A DNA stretch of 64,000 nucleotides, taken from the NCBI GenBank assembly GCA_012295275.1, contig CM022665.1, forward strand, positions 25,550,446-25,614,445, in the 5' to 3' direction. Origin of the DNA: Chrysomallon squamiferum. Lineage: Eukaryota; Mollusca; Gastropoda; Neomphalida; Peltospiridae. Positions 48,728 through 63,308 of this stretch are shown piece after piece. Numbering within the stretch: position 1 is the stretch's first letter; each line of letters opens with the position of its first letter. Both the position numbers and the translations under genes were made by a program. The notes under the pieces are model-generated. The model saw only the letters and a program-made list of their open reading frames with translations. It did no database searches and had not been told where the DNA came from.

Positions 48728-51700
48728 TAATTTAGTTTTTTTAAATTACCAAGCTGAAACATTTATCATGCTTTCAGTAACATTATCTCAAGACATTGCC
48801 ATCCTAAGGTCTGCAATACTTGGTGCCAAACTATTTATTTGCTGTAATATTTCTGTACATGAAGTTGCATTCATATGAGATTAGTATATAACTGGTGTGC
48901 CCATATGATGGCAGCAGTTTTATGCACAATACATAAGCCATTATTGTTTATGTTCTCATGATTATGATCTTTTTGTCTAATCTTTTTCTTCCTTCTTTAA
49001 AAATTTATTATTATTACTATATATTAATTTTTAAAATTTATTTATAACTATTATTATATATTATAATAATAATAACAATAATAGAAATAATAATAATAAT
49101 AATTATTATTATTATTACTATAAATGCAAAATTGCTTTTATTGATTACTGCTCTTTGTGTATGTATATATATGCATATATATATATATATATATACATGT
49201 ATACAGTGAATTGTGTTGGGACAATGAGCTAGCTTAATCCTGTGGTGCATGATCAGTCAGAGTCCAAATATATTTTGACTCCGGCACTACTGATGTTGTT
49301 TAACAATTTCTGTTGGTTAGTGAATAGGTTTGAATTGCAACCTTTACTTTCATTATTAACTTTGTTTTGAAAATGTTGTTCATCACCATGGATCCAAAAC
49401 ACTATAAATTGCTAAAAAAAAAATTGATATTACTGTAGGCAAAATTCAATTTATTTATGATACTAGTATTTCTACTTCTTTTTTCAAGTCATCAGAGTAA
49501 AAATAATAATAACAGTGATAAATAAATAAATATTGATAAAGGATTTTTATTATCCTCTATTATTACTCATATTAGGAAATTATTAATAAACAGTTGTCAT
49601 ATATTAAATGAGACAAACCAAATTTTTGACATCAGGTACACATACTGCAATTACAGATTGGATTTGGCATGTACAATCTAGTTAGTAATAATTTTTAGTG
49701 TTTGCAAACCAAACTTAGAAAGAAATATTAGACACTCAGTTTTATTTTTATTGCCCTCTTGAAATCCACCAAAAGCACATTCTAAATGTCCTTTTTTCTT
49801 TATTATTACCACTCTGTAACATCTGACAGAAATTATTCATTTTTGATTTTATATTATCACCATAATTAGATTCATAATATATTTGGACATCATCATTTAT
49901 CATTGTCTAGATGAAGCTTATAATAATATATATTATATATATATTATATTGTTTTTAAATGTTAGTGTCTGTATGCATTACTCTTTTGAACGGAGCATAA
50001 TAAGTTCAACAGTAGCTTTAGTTTAACCATGGCTGTGAGATCAGATGTTTAAAACTTCAATTAATTTTGATATTTTACAAAATATTCAGCCATGCAGAAT
50101 GGGATTTGTTTTTTGTATGTTGCTTGTGTGTTCATTTTCCATTCATCTTCTTAATACCTGCAATAAACAGTTTTATTCATTTTCAATTTTTCACAAAAAC
50201 AGTCTCAGCACATTTAACTAAAAACCAGCCATGATATAGTGATAAATCTTATATGATTTGATCTACATTTATTTTAATTTTTTTTACTGTGGGTAATTAA
50301 AGCAATGTATTCATGTATTCAGGGTATTTGATTTTCTGATTTATCCAGCTGAAATGTTAAGGATGAGTAATTAAATGGATGCAGTGAGACATAATTTTCA
50401 TATGTAGAGTAATTGATTCCAGTCATATTGTGAGTCATAATACAGATTGTTTACTAATATGTACAGATGTAACAATCAGTTAATATATATAACAATGATA
50501 AATTAGTAATTTCTTTTTCTTCTAATATTTTTTATTATTATAATTACTTATTTTATTTTATTTCAATTTTTTTTTTTTTTTTTTTTTTTTAATTTTTTTT
50601 TTATAAAGTTAAATAAGTTTTTACTGTTTAGTAAGTACACAGCATTGAAAACATAATTGTTATTTTTGTTTGTAACAAATCAGAACTGATAGAAAACATA
50701 AACAGTGCACTCAGTAAATTAACCATACAGATTTATTGTTATTATTATTATTATTATTATAGTACATTTTTGTAAATCTAAACACAAATGCAAAGTGAAC
50801 ATATTTTTAAAGTTTTACTGTTTAATATCAAAATTATTTCAAAAGCAGAATACTTCCTTTCATGAACATAGAATGTGAGTTTTGGATTGCATAGTTAACA
50901 CAATTAGCATAATCTTAAATGGACAGAGGAGTCAAATTTACAGTATATATAACCTTGGTCATGACCGTTTTATTGTTAGAGAGACTAGATGTAAAAGCCT
51001 ACTGATTCAAAATATGACAGAATTGTGCATTAAGTGAAGCATATAGTGTGATGTAATAACAACAAATAAGGTTAAGCAACAAAACAACTTAAGTACACAA
51101 ATGATTTAACTGGATGTGCGAAAAATGTATATAGTTTTGTTTCTAATACAAAATATGTGAATAAATAAAAGTATATTGATTTTTGTTATGGTACAAAATG
51201 ATTATTGAGAATCAATTTCTTGAACATGTTTATCTGATTAATTGTTCTCTTAGTCAAATGTATTTGAAAGACATGTTTGTCATTTTTGCTTCAGTTAGGT
51301 TTGAATTGTTTTAAATTTTATTTAGTTAAATCATGTGTTTTGTTATTAATTTAGAGTTGTTTTTTGGTGTATAAATTATTTTATTTTTATTTTTTAATGT
51401 TTCCCCCTGTCTTTATCTTTTTTATTATTATTTTTTTTTTTTTTGTTGGTTGTTATGAGTTAAATTGTACTTCTACAAAACAAAAAAAAAATTAAACAGA
51501 AATTAGGATAGGATAAAAATAAAAATATATTCTTTAATAAAATATTGTAAAATTTTATTATCCTTTGATGTATTTTATTATGGTTAAAAACTGCTTATAA
51601 AAAATAAGATAAGATTTATAACTCTAAATACACAGTTGAGTCAGGATACTGACATTAAGAAAGTCCATTTGTTTGCATTGTGCTCTACTGTTATACAGTA

Positions 51701-54700
51701 CCTTTGATTTGTGGAAGAACAAAATCTGAAGTGGTTCATACAGATATAACTGATAGTCATGTGTCAAATATGAGGATTACACGTCAACTGTAATTACAAC
51801 TGTATTTCCTTCTTCTCACAGTCTGAATACAAGTTAGGACTTGCACAGTCAAATATGATACAACTTCTTGGTGTAATGATTATTATCAGTGGATAATTCT
51901 CTATTTTATTACTATTCTTCTTCTTATTATTATTACTAATATTATTATTATTATTATTTCATCTGTTGTTAGCTTCAGTTACGTTAGGTATTTAGTGTAA
52001 AGAAAAGGTTTCTTAACATTAAAATGAATTACTACTTTGATCTTTTATATACATCACTTTATTTTTAAATAAATGTTTAATTCACATAATAATTGATATT
52101 AATTAAGTTTTAAATGTAGCTGTAATTTGTAAAAATAATAATGAAAAACAAATCAGTTTTGTTTTTTTGTTACATGGAAAATGGAACAATAGATTATTTT
52201 AATAATATATTTGCCAATCTTCACTGTACAACGATTGCCATTTGAATAATTTCTACATATGTCTGTCACACAGCATTTTATCAACTGTTCAACATACATT
52301 AATATATTTCTGAACTGGCCATAGAACAATCTTTGTTCACCATGTTAATTCCATTAAATTTAAATTAAATTTTAATCTGACTAACAAGTTGGATAATGGA
52401 ACTGTTTTTCACTTTTATCTGCATTAAACAGCAGAAACATTTTTATGGAACAATTAAAATGTAATTTATTGATGTTTCCAGTAATCTTTGATCTCAGTTA
52501 TTGTTATTATATGGTGTTTATCTAAATAACATAAGACCCTGAAATTTAAACTGGCAACAGAGGGGAGAAGTAAGAAAAGCATTAATTTTTAGGGTTCAGT
52601 AACAAAATAACTAGCCTAGCTGTAATGTGTGTATAACATATTCCTTCAGTTGTTTATGACCCATAATAATAATTAGTAGTAATAATAATTTTATTCTCTG
52701 TGCATTTCTGATCAAATATAATAATAATAATGGTAATAATATTAAAAATGTTATTCTTGATACATTTCTCTTCAAGTAACTGTTGAAGGTCAAAATTAAT
52801 TTTTCACAGACAATATAAAATGTTATTTTTCCTCAAGCATAATACTGTGTATTATTTAATGATTTTATTGTCTTAAGGCTGGATTGGATGAACAGTTCAT
52901 TTCATTTTAGATCAGAGTATCATGTTTATTACATATATTTTTAGAATTTTAGTCTATTCATAAATGCACTGCCATTGTAAACAGTATTTACATGCTTTAG
53001 CACCAATTGTTGTTAATGATTCCAGTTTACCTGTTTGAATTGTAATCATTACTTATTTTAACATTTTGAAATGTGGCAGTGTTGGTGGATAGTAACAGAC
53101 AGTGATTGTGAATTCATAGAAAAATATATAAGTGTAGAGATTTTTCATAAGAAAGGATGGTAGGTTTGATTTTTCTTCATATATGTTAAAAAATTTACAT
53201 GAATGACTTTGTCAGAGTACTTTTACATGTGATCTTTTGTTTAACCTTTTATTGCTACTTGTATTGTGATCCATTTGCATGTTACTTTGACGTGTTAAAA
53301 TTCTTTATTATTTAATATGTTTATTAATATTTCTAAAATAATTATTTACTTCATTAAAATTCATTAAAATTAAACAAAAGGTTTTACTCACCTTATAAAT
53401 CTTAAAATTTTACATTTGACATCATTTGTACCACTATGGTTTGTTTGTTTTTCCACTGAAATTTTGTCCCTTCCTTTTTCCCAGTGCATAATGCTTTATC
53501 TTATTTTGGTTAATATGCTTAATGACAATCACACCAGGCATCAAAACTTTACCAATCAAATAAACTGTAAAAGAGTTAGAATTGTTAAATTAATTCATTG
53601 AAATTCCTTTTTTTTTTTCCTAGTTTTTAATTTTTTTCTTTACCGTTATGTTAGACAGCTTCAAAAGGAAGTAATAAATGTGGACACTGTTTTACTTCAT
53701 CAGCTTTTAAACCAGTTTGTAAATCATATAATAATAAAAATAGTACTAATTTTTTAGGACAGAACTCATTTCACAGAAATTGTGTTGTCATTTTTGTGTT
53801 TAAGATCTTTTCTAAAAGTTTTTTTTATTTTTGTTCGTTTTTTTCAATTGCTTCTTTATTCAATATTTTTCTCTAATTTAACAATTTATTTTTGTTTTTC
53901 TTTAGTTGTGTTTCATTTATTTGAGATTTTCTTTCAAGTTTATGGATTTTCTTTCTAATCTTTTTTTTTTTGTAATTATTTTATTTATTTATTATTATTA
54001 TTATTTTAAGAAAACAATCTTTGTATATGACTATTATAGAATGTGTGCTTCTATTTTTTGTGGATCTCTTGTCAATCTGAAATTTAGTGCCATATTGCTC
54101 TATTCTATTTCAGTATGAAAATTTATGTATTTGTGAGTTCTGGTTTAGAAATATTACATGTATATTATTATCACAAATAATTATTATTATTTTTTTTTTT
54201 TCCTTTCTTTTATTTTTTATTATTATTATTTTTTAAAGTACTTGTATTGGTTGTGAGACCATTGTGTTTTTGTAGGAGTTGGAAATCACAATCTAAATTA
54301 AATATAATAAATATCTTTCATATTATGATAACTAGAGAAAAATTGTTAAACTGGTAGTCATTCAAAAAAGTTACCTATTTGTCAGAATAAAATGCAGGAA
54401 TTGTTTCATAAATGTTATTATTTTTTTATTTAGTTATTTATTATTATTATTATTTTTATTTTTTTAGAAATTCAGGAGTTATTTAAAAGGAGAAATTGTA
54501 TGAAATAAAATATAAATTTTTTCTTCAAGTTTACGTGTTCAAGTGGCTTACGCAGAGTATTTTGTCTCTTTTCTTGAAAAGATTTCAAATTGTAACTAAC
54601 TTGTAACTTTTTCTTGCTTTATTTATGGCAGTCAAAAGTTTATTTGTGATCTACTATTGAAACAGTAAAAGCCTATTTTCAAAGTATGCAGTTTGTTTGT

Positions 54701-56345
54701 GACAGAATATGCATTGTTACTACATGTTTAACCACATTTATGTTTCTGATATCCTTATGTCTCAGCATTGCATATGATCAATAAATAGAGCTGCAATGGC
54801 ACTAAAATAATGGAATTGTTTGTTTTTGTCTTCATTCTTATATTAAATAAATATACAAGTATTAAGTATCAGAATAACACTAATGTCTCGTTCCATTAAG
54901 CTTACATTTTATTTGAACATATTGAAGATTTCCAAGGAATTAAACACAACACATTCTTAATACAAAATTAAAACTAATGAGTAATGAAAATGTAACATCA
55001 TTCCCCATAGAGAAACTTCAAAAAGTGAACCTTGTTCAAGTCCTGTAAATCTTAATTTAGATTATTAGATCATCCCATCAATATAGATTCTGTGCTGAAT
55101 GTGTAAAAATAAAAATTAATATATTACAGCAGATGCAAACATTTAAAAAGTGACCCTTATTCAAGTCCCATGAATATTAATTTAGATTTATGAAATCATA
55201 CCACCACTAAATGTTACTACTATACTCAACATGTAAAAATAAAAATTGATATACTTAGAGCATCTATTTACAACGGATGAAAAAAAACCCAGTGGATCAG
55301 CATTCCTGTTATGTTAATCAGCACTGCAGGTGTGTTGTCTGCTTTTCTCATTAGTGTCCATTTCAGTGTAACAACTTCTTCAGCTCTATTATACTGTAAC
55401 TTGGTTTACTGTTAGTTAAATATTTATAAGTACAACAATTTGACTAGGGTTCCAGTTGCTTCTAACTTGGTTATCTTACTTAGGAAAAAAATGTTTAATA
55501 TGTATATACAGAAGGAATATTCATACCATTTCTTTGTACCTAAACATTTTTGTTCAAACTCTGTGTCAGTTTACCAAACATTTATGCTGGAAATAATTCA
55601 CAAAATCATTTTTTTTTTTTTTTTCCCTGTGTTCCAATACTGCAGGAAATAAAACATTTTCCACGAATCCGTGTCAACTTTCTCTTCTCTTTTAGTTATA
55701 ACAGTGGAAAATCTTCTTCTTACAAAAAATCTCAATTTGTGATTTACCAAAATTATGTTCCTTCATGAAGTCAACTTACAGTAGTGATGTTTTGAAATAT
55801 GTTAGCTCCATAATTTCAGAACTGAAATGCACATGTTAAATATTAGTGTGTGCAGGATTATTAGATGATTTTTTACTAATTTTATTTGCGATTCTTTAAT
55901 TAATAAATTGAAAAAAACAAAATTTTAAATGTTACATCACAATCAGCATGTTTATCAAAATCATTATCCCAGGACCTGATATTTCCCCTCTTTTTGTACA
56001 TTGTCCTAAGATTTCCAATTTCTTCCATTTTCTGAACTATCACTAATCCTAATACAAATACTTTAATTCAATTTCAATTTTCCAAAGCAGTGATCATCAG
56101 TTTAGATGTCTATTCTGTATCCAAAGATTATAAACTGAAAGTGGCAACAAATTAATATTATCATTATGCAAATATAAATACATGTATCTGTAAAGGGACG
56201 CCACTCTGATAAAGGTTAAATGTCTAAACTCTAAATTCAGTTGTACAAATAATAATAATAATCATCATCTATGTGCTGTATGTAATATTTCTACTGCATC
56301 CATAACACTAGGCATCTCATTGTGAGATAATACACCACTTCCAAT

Positions 56346-56488
56346 GCTGGATTAAGATATAGGGTTTTAGGGCTGCAGGCCAAGGGATCCAGAGATAAAG
56401 TGAACATTTATTTCATTAACTTTTTTGCTTATGAAAATATTACTAGGGCCTCGCACTAGCTGTAACCCAGAGGCCTACTTAATCCAGC
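56346..56488. mobile_element. Short MITE-like element with 11-bp inverted repeats
   Basis: GCTGGATTAAG (56346-56356) is perfectly repeated in inverse as CTTAATCCAGC (56478-56488), enclosing 121 bp of GC-richer sequence that has no coding capacity. Internal GGGCTGCAGGCC and GGGCCTCGCACTAGC blocks partly mirror each other. I see no clear target-site duplication. This fits a non-autonomous DNA transposon; family unknown. Confidence 0.55.
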
Positions 56489-59400
56489 TCTTATCACAGA
56501 ATCATGTCAAAGTGCTTTATGAATATTAAAATAATAACAATAATAATAATAATAATAATAAAAATTTAAAAAACAACATCAGAGTTGATCAGAATATTTT
56601 TAATTTTACAAAATATTTTCTGACACGGTTTACAATGACAAAGAAAAGGATAAGAGCTATGCACAAAACTTGGCCACAAACAGCCTACAAGCCAAGTAGT
56701 AGTAATAACAACATAATATACAATAAGAAAGCTTGTTTAATATTAGCATATGTACATTTGTCGAACTTGGGACACAACATGGAAAACAAGGGAAACTGCC
56801 AGTATTTCGTAGGATGTTACTCTTTTTCTGTTTTTAAATTTTCAATCTTGCACAACTTCAAATTATCACGAATTTCAGTCTAAAATCATGCACACTGGTA
56901 GTTTTAAATCATATTTACAGTTAGTACATTTTTTGTTGTTGTTGTATTGTTATTTTCTAAAATAATAAATTTTTCAACAAAAAAACAAAAAACTAACAGT
57001 TTTAAGTATTTGACTAACATATCCAGTATTTAATGTGATGAAACTTTAGACCAAAGTTTCATGTGACTTGTCGAGAACAGTTCTGCAAGTTTAAAGTAAA
57101 TCTGCCACACTGGATATAGGTTACTTAAAACAACACAATGTTATTAACAATATCATACATATAAACATCAATTCTTAAGTGTCAGTTCACTTGTCATGGT
57201 GCAAATTCTGGGCCATTAATTTGGTCAGAAACTACTTCATGCATTGATCTTCTCGTCCTGTGACTTGCTTCGACTTTGGTTACATTTTCTTTCCTTCATG
57301 TCACTTCAGAGCACATTGCTAGGTGCAGTCAATGTGTTAGAGAATTAAACGTTGAACTCCACAGATGACAGGTTATTATATAATAAAACAAGATTCCTTA
57401 ACATCCATACAGATTCCACAGGATGTCCTTTTTAACCAGGGCCAGTTCAGAACACATGCATGCACACTCATATACATATGTAAAACAGAAAAATATATTG
57501 CATTCAATACTTAGTATTACTGAATGCATTCAAGAGTGTAATCATTCTGTAGTTATTTTTAACAACAGAACTTGTAAATTAGTTTCAACATAAATGTCAA
57601 TATCTCAAATACGTAAAAAGAAAAACTATAAAAACATATTTTACTTCTAAAATTAAGCCTTAGTGACCACGTAAATTGTCTATTGCAGTAAACTGGGAAA
57701 CAATAAACATTTAACAAATTCCTAGTAATTAGAACAATATCAATGCTAACATAATTTATACTACTGTTTTTATTTGTACTCTGTAACAAACTTCCATTTC
57801 AGAAAATTAAAAAAAATTAAAATAAAATAAGAAATTAAATAATAAAACATTTCACCAAAATCATGGCTAACTATATTTTCATTCAAGAAATAAAATAGAT
57901 GTATTATAAACAAGTTTTTTTTCAAAAAAGAAAAGTAAGAAATTTTACAGCAAAGGATATATTCAACAATTACTGTTAAGCTTGTTTCTGATTTATTTCC
58001 TTTACCAAAGTTTTATAATTACTAAGTTTTTCCTACGAATGGCATATCACATAATTAATAATGTCAGTAGTTAGTAACTAAATCATATGACATAAAATAG
58101 TCCTATAAATATATCAAATGTGTATTAATCAAAATGTTAATAATAAACATTCCAGGGTGGATCATCTATTTGTAATGAAAAGAGAAAAAAATAATGAAGA
58201 TGAAAAATAAATAAGGAAATAAGAAGAAATGTTTTATAGATGAAATATTTTGAGAAAAAGATGCTGTGGTGATCTTTTTAAAAGTAAGTACTCAAAATGT
58301 CTCGTCCACCCCATGTCAAAATTAACTGCAGGAGCTTGTTAATTTTTCCTACTTTGGCACACATAAAAAAAATATTAAATTCTTAATTAGTTTTCAAACA
58401 AGCCAAAATGCCAAACAAAGCAAGATATCCCCACTTCTGCAAACAAACATTTAATTATCAACATGCATGTATAAAAATAAATTACACTGAAATCATGTAT
58501 TCTTACCCTAAAAAAGATTACTGCTGTATCTGCTAATCATAACAGCTCATACATAAGCACAAAATAAACTCAGTAATTTGTGTTTTAATATGAAACACTA
58601 GTTTAGAAATAATATATATTTCAGGGATATTTGAATCAAAATAACCAATGTCTAAAAACAGATTGCAAAAAAATGCGAAAGAAAAAGAAAGAAAACTAAG
58701 AAATAAAAAAGTACACAGACTGATAAATAAAATTCCAGAAATACAAAAATGTACAACAAAGTTTCAAGATACTCAATCATTGAAACTAAAGTGCTAATTT
58801 TTACATGCACAACAGAATAGCACAATTGTCAACTCTGGTTTACAAAGGATAAGGGACGGACGGACGATCACAAAGATCTCTTGCAAACACAAAAACTGTC
58901 AAACAAAACACAGTGTACTGTGGAGATATACTGATACTGACTTTTAATATTTTTTTGGAATAAGTGAAGTTAGATCCTGAATTATTGTCAACGTCAAAAT
59001 TGTTTTTGATTTGTATTTTGTCCAAATATTTCTTTTCCCTTCTACTTGAAAAATAAACATTTGAGAAAAAAAAAAAAAAAAAATTGTTTAAACTTTTGAA
59101 ATATCAATTGATGATTTCTTTATAGCATAATTGATTTATTATTATTATTATTATATATATTTTTTTATATTTTTTTCAGTTTATTACCTGCATCTTTAAA
59201 ATCAGCAGTGGAAATTATCTGTCCATTTCATGTCACTATATGATGGTGAAAATATGCATTGTTCTATAATCAGAGGCTACAAGTAATCCACGAAATGAAT
59301 AATCCATCCAATTAAAATCATGCATTTTTTTTTTTATTATTTTGAACCTGATGATACATAAGGTCCAATATATTTATGATTGGGATTAATACAAACATCA

Positions 59401-59542
59401 CTCAACTTGAAGTTAACATGTCATAAATCATACTACGAGGCCAGAGTTACCATATGCAGGTTGTATACTAACTGCATTAATATGTGCATGGAGTCACACA
59501 AACAGAAAGTTAACACACCTGGTTTTATAACACAGAGTAGAT

Positions 59543-59569
59543 ATACCTATATACATATACATATACACG

Positions 59570-59668
<99 letters not shown>

Positions 59669-59670
59669 TA
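59543..59670. repeat. (TATACA)n then (TA)n repeat
   Basis: About a dozen TATACA-type hexamers with a single CGTATAC variant pass into about 20 TA units. Simple sequence without coding content. Confidence 0.95.
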
Positions 59671-60560
59671 TGCTGAATTTCTTTCAAAGAATTACACCAC
59701 AAATGAACTTACATGTTTTACATTATTTGTAGTTGTCTGTCTGAGAAATCGAGAAGAAATCCAGACATAAAGTTTTCTATACAAATGAATATCATTCAGA
59801 GATAAAGAAAACTTTTTTTTCAGAAAATCAGATGATAGTACAAGTATATAAGTACAAAGTATGACCAACCACTGAGTAATGACCTTGATAGTGAATTTTT
59901 TTTTATAGATAACCCTTTTTCAAATAGATTGTGAACAAATAATAATAATAAACTATAATTTTGGGAGAAACTTTTATGAACTGTTTATTTTTAGTACCAA
60001 CAATTTTACCAGCAGTATTTTAACAGAAACATACTTCTTATCTGAAGTATTTCAGTTCTTCTGAGAAACAACTGTAATTTAATTACAGATGGTCTTAATC
60101 AGTTTCTAACATTAAAACTTGTTTAACTTTTTGTAATAACAGTTATCTATGTTGACTTTTTGGTCTTGTACTAACATTTTATCGTGAGCAAAATGGTTAA
60201 TGAATGTCTCTAACATGATAAAAAAACAAAACAGAAAAACTGTTAAACAAGAGGTTGGATGCCTATAGTTACAAAACAGCTTTCCATGAACTCAGACTTT
60301 ACCAAATGTTTTGTAAACTATTTACTTAAATGCTCATCTTAATCTGAAGTATCACTGAAAGGTTACAAACACAAGTTTTATGAAACAGGTTATCATACGG
60401 GTGAGAAAAAGAAGAAACCTCCAGTGACTAGGGTTAAAACAAAACCATAATTTTCTGTTTAATAATGGTTGTGAATCATTTGCTGTGCATGCTAATTTGT
60501 TATGAAAGCAACTGGGGAGGGTTAAAATGTACTTGTCTTGTTACTAAATGAAACCTCCCC

Positions 60561-60591
<31 letters not shown>

Positions 60592-60690
60592 ATGTATTGC
60601 AGAAAACAGTCAGATCTTATAGTCACTGTAATGCACCCAAGCATCCATCAACTAGAAAGTCTGAAATAAATAATAGATGTCACAGTGCAT

Positions 60691-60696
60691 TTTATT
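60691..60696 (-). terminator. Candidate PPP2R5 poly(A) signal
   Basis: Minus-strand AATAAA about 250 nt after the PPP2R5 stop codon. The intervening sequence is less AT-rich than the surroundings, as expected for a transcribed 3' UTR, which supports this as the transcript end. Confidence 0.4.
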
Positions 60697-60947
60697 ATTA
60701 TTTATTTTTAAACCCAGGCTGGGAGTAACCTACCCATAGAATGACATGCACATCATACACACTCTCATACACTGTTTGGCTGCAATGGGTGCACAGCAGT
60801 GACTGACGGATGAAGGACAATCTAGCAATATCAGCAATCTGCTTTGGCACACGGGGTAATGTTATCTACAGCAGAATGCCAGAACCAGAGTCACAGAATC
60901 GCACTGCTGCACACACAATAGACAAACATAAAAGCCAAGCTGGTGTG

Positions 60948-63308
60948 TTAGGAAGTTTTTATCATCTTTTTTGCTTTATGGTTGATCTCAAGCCTGTCCA
61001 GCTTCCTCCACAACTCTTCTCTGTCCTTCTCTTTCTTCTTCTCTCTGAAAGTATTAAAATCATATAAGATTGAAAAAAAAAAAATAATAAAAAATAAAAA
61101 ATCATTGTAACTGATCAAGCTTAAAAATAATATATATTATTAAAAAAATAAAAATAAAACAGAACAATAAGTAAACCTGTTTCACTACAACAAGCATATA
61201 TTTGAGAGTAGCATTTACAGTTAAATTCAATGCTCCCTTTCAAAGCATCTAAACAACTTAATAAAATGATTAACTTAATGTTAGATTAACAGAAAGTATC
61301 CTTCAGTTAAATGATATCTGCTTGCTACTTTTCATTTGTTTTGAAAATAAAGAAAAAAGGTAAACACAAGAAACAAAAATAAAATTGAAATAATAAATAA
61401 ATAATTAAAAAACCCACTAACTTTTGTCTCTCTGCTTTGTAATTAGCTGTGAGCTCATCAAAGAGTTTACTATTCATTTCCATGAACGTTTTGAGAACAT
61501 TGTAGACAAGAGCCACAATGGTCTGGTTCCAGTGTTCCTTGGATATTTTGTACAAGGCTGGAAACATTATCGGCAAAACTATATTCGAGTTTTCTTCAAT
61601 CAAGCTCATGATGTACTCATTGTTCCAGTAATAAAGGGCACGTTCTGCCACCTGAAATGTTTTTAAGTCCAATTATAACACTGGAATTTTTCTAACACTG
61701 TGTGTGAAAGAGAAATTTTCATTAAAGAAAGGACAGCTAAAAAATTCCAAAAACTGAGGAAAAGTACACAATGACAATACCTGGAAGTGAGGACTGGAGA
61801 CACACTTTGATATCTGTTTGAACAAAGGCTCCATCACTTTCTGGAACTGTGCAGGCTCTATCACATCTAGAATCTCTTCAATTTCACCAAGAAACATCAC
61901 CTAGGGAAAAACAAATTTTAAGATGATTACGACATATCTGAGTTTATTATGCAACACGTACTACTGGAGTTCATGCAGCAGTTGTGAGGCTGACTGGAAC
62001 TGTAAATAATTCAGTGGGCCATCTAACTAGCTGATGACTTGTATATTAAATAAATGCTATACTAACAAATAATTTCTGAAATTTTAAAAGAATTCTTATT
62101 TATTTATTTATTTTTTCATTATTTGTTATTGAAGTTAAATTTGTATTCTGAAACTGTTAATGAGAATACATTAATCCTGATTACATAACTTCTAGTAACT
62201 TTTAATAACTTCCTTTGTATTACTGTCAATGATAATAAAAAATATTCATCACTTTTCCAGAATAATAAAACTAACTATAAAATTTGTTTTATAATTTCAT
62301 ATTCTGGTAAAATAAGAAATAAAAGTAAAGAATAAAAACATGTGAAACAGTAAAAACTGAGATGGCACATCTGTAAATGTTAATAAATCATAAACTTAAC
62401 ATTTTTTCTAGTTAATATTGGTAAATTTAAGAAAGTAAAATTGCTGTCCATGATAAATCTTTCACTCAATTTCTTACTCCGTGGGTGTTATAATTAAAGG
62501 CTGTTTTATCAACGATATTAAATAATTACATACAACTGTTTACTGTCCTAAAGTTTTAATTACAAATTATTAATTATAAATTATTTAACACTTTTAAGAA
62601 CAAATACACTGCTCATATTAAAGTGCAAATGATGTGACTCAATACATAAACATTTACGTGAACCGATCAATAATGTGCTATTGATTGTTATGTATACCTT
62701 CTATTACTGAACCTTTGAAAGTTTACAAAAAACAAACCAAATTTGATAACTTGTAAATAACCAACCTCTTTCTGACTACAGGTCTTTGGCCAAAAATGTA
62801 AAAGTCCTTTAATGACCTAAAACATTAAAATGCAAATTGAAAACAATTTTGTCATAGTATACATGCAAATCCAATAAAATGGAAGTGAACACTAAAGTAT
62901 TCAATTATTATTTTTAAAATTATGGAAAGTAACATTAGGCAAAGTTTCTACTGCTTACTACTTAGATACTTCTGACAATGTATATTTATTATTACTCATA
63001 AACTCCATTTTTGATGATAACATGTTTGTTAAAAAAAAAAAAAAATTTAAAAAACATTTTAAATGTTTTTTTTCTATTTTAAAGTTTCAAAGAGGTGAAA
63101 AACATGTACAGTTTCTGCTATTACTGTCACATTTATAAATGAATGTAAAATTACTTTATATATAAGTGGAATAATACAAAAGAATTTTAGAAAAAATTAT
63201 ATTAATGATAATTTACTCTACTAAAACTACGTATTAGAAAATATTTAAACTTACATCTTCTGTCAAATTGGCATCCTTTTCCAAAAACTGCACAACACAA
63301 TATGCAAG
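60948..63308 (-). CDS. PPP2R5: PP2A B56 regulatory subunit, C-terminal exons (partial)
   Basis: B56 subunits direct protein phosphatase 2A to substrates through a HEAT-like solenoid. Five minus-strand exons are joined by good GT-AG sites: 63255-63308, 62766-62816, 61781-61900, 61422-61651 and 60948-61044 (TAA 60948-60950). They encode [91 protein letters not shown] and a charged tail [20 protein letters not shown] ending MIKTS. These match the C-terminal third of the family almost residue for residue. The REELWRKL tail resembles the alpha/epsilon-type subunits more than gamma, but the paralogue cannot be fixed without the N-terminus. The first exon here starts in phase 0; the 5' exons lie beyond position 64000. 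The first three exons (54, 51, 120 nt) are frame-neutral. Confidence 0.96.

Larger units (their letters stand above)
48728..60690. other. Gene-poor AT-rich stretch
   Basis: No protein-coding exon, tRNA or rRNA is recognised on either strand over about 12 kb. It contains many ATT/AAT tracts, a long T run at about 50569-50601, the MITE-like element at 56346-56488 and the TATACA repeat at 59543-59622. It separates the convergent ends of TTBK (plus) and PPP2R5 (minus). Confidence 0.55.

Noticed and set aside
59543-59622. CRISPR-like or satellite array
   Set aside because: The regular units are a hexanucleotide microsatellite without spacers.
60810-61067. 85-codon plus-strand frame
   Set aside because: It lies antisense over the last PPP2R5 exon and its 3' UTR; the real coding signal is on the minus strand.
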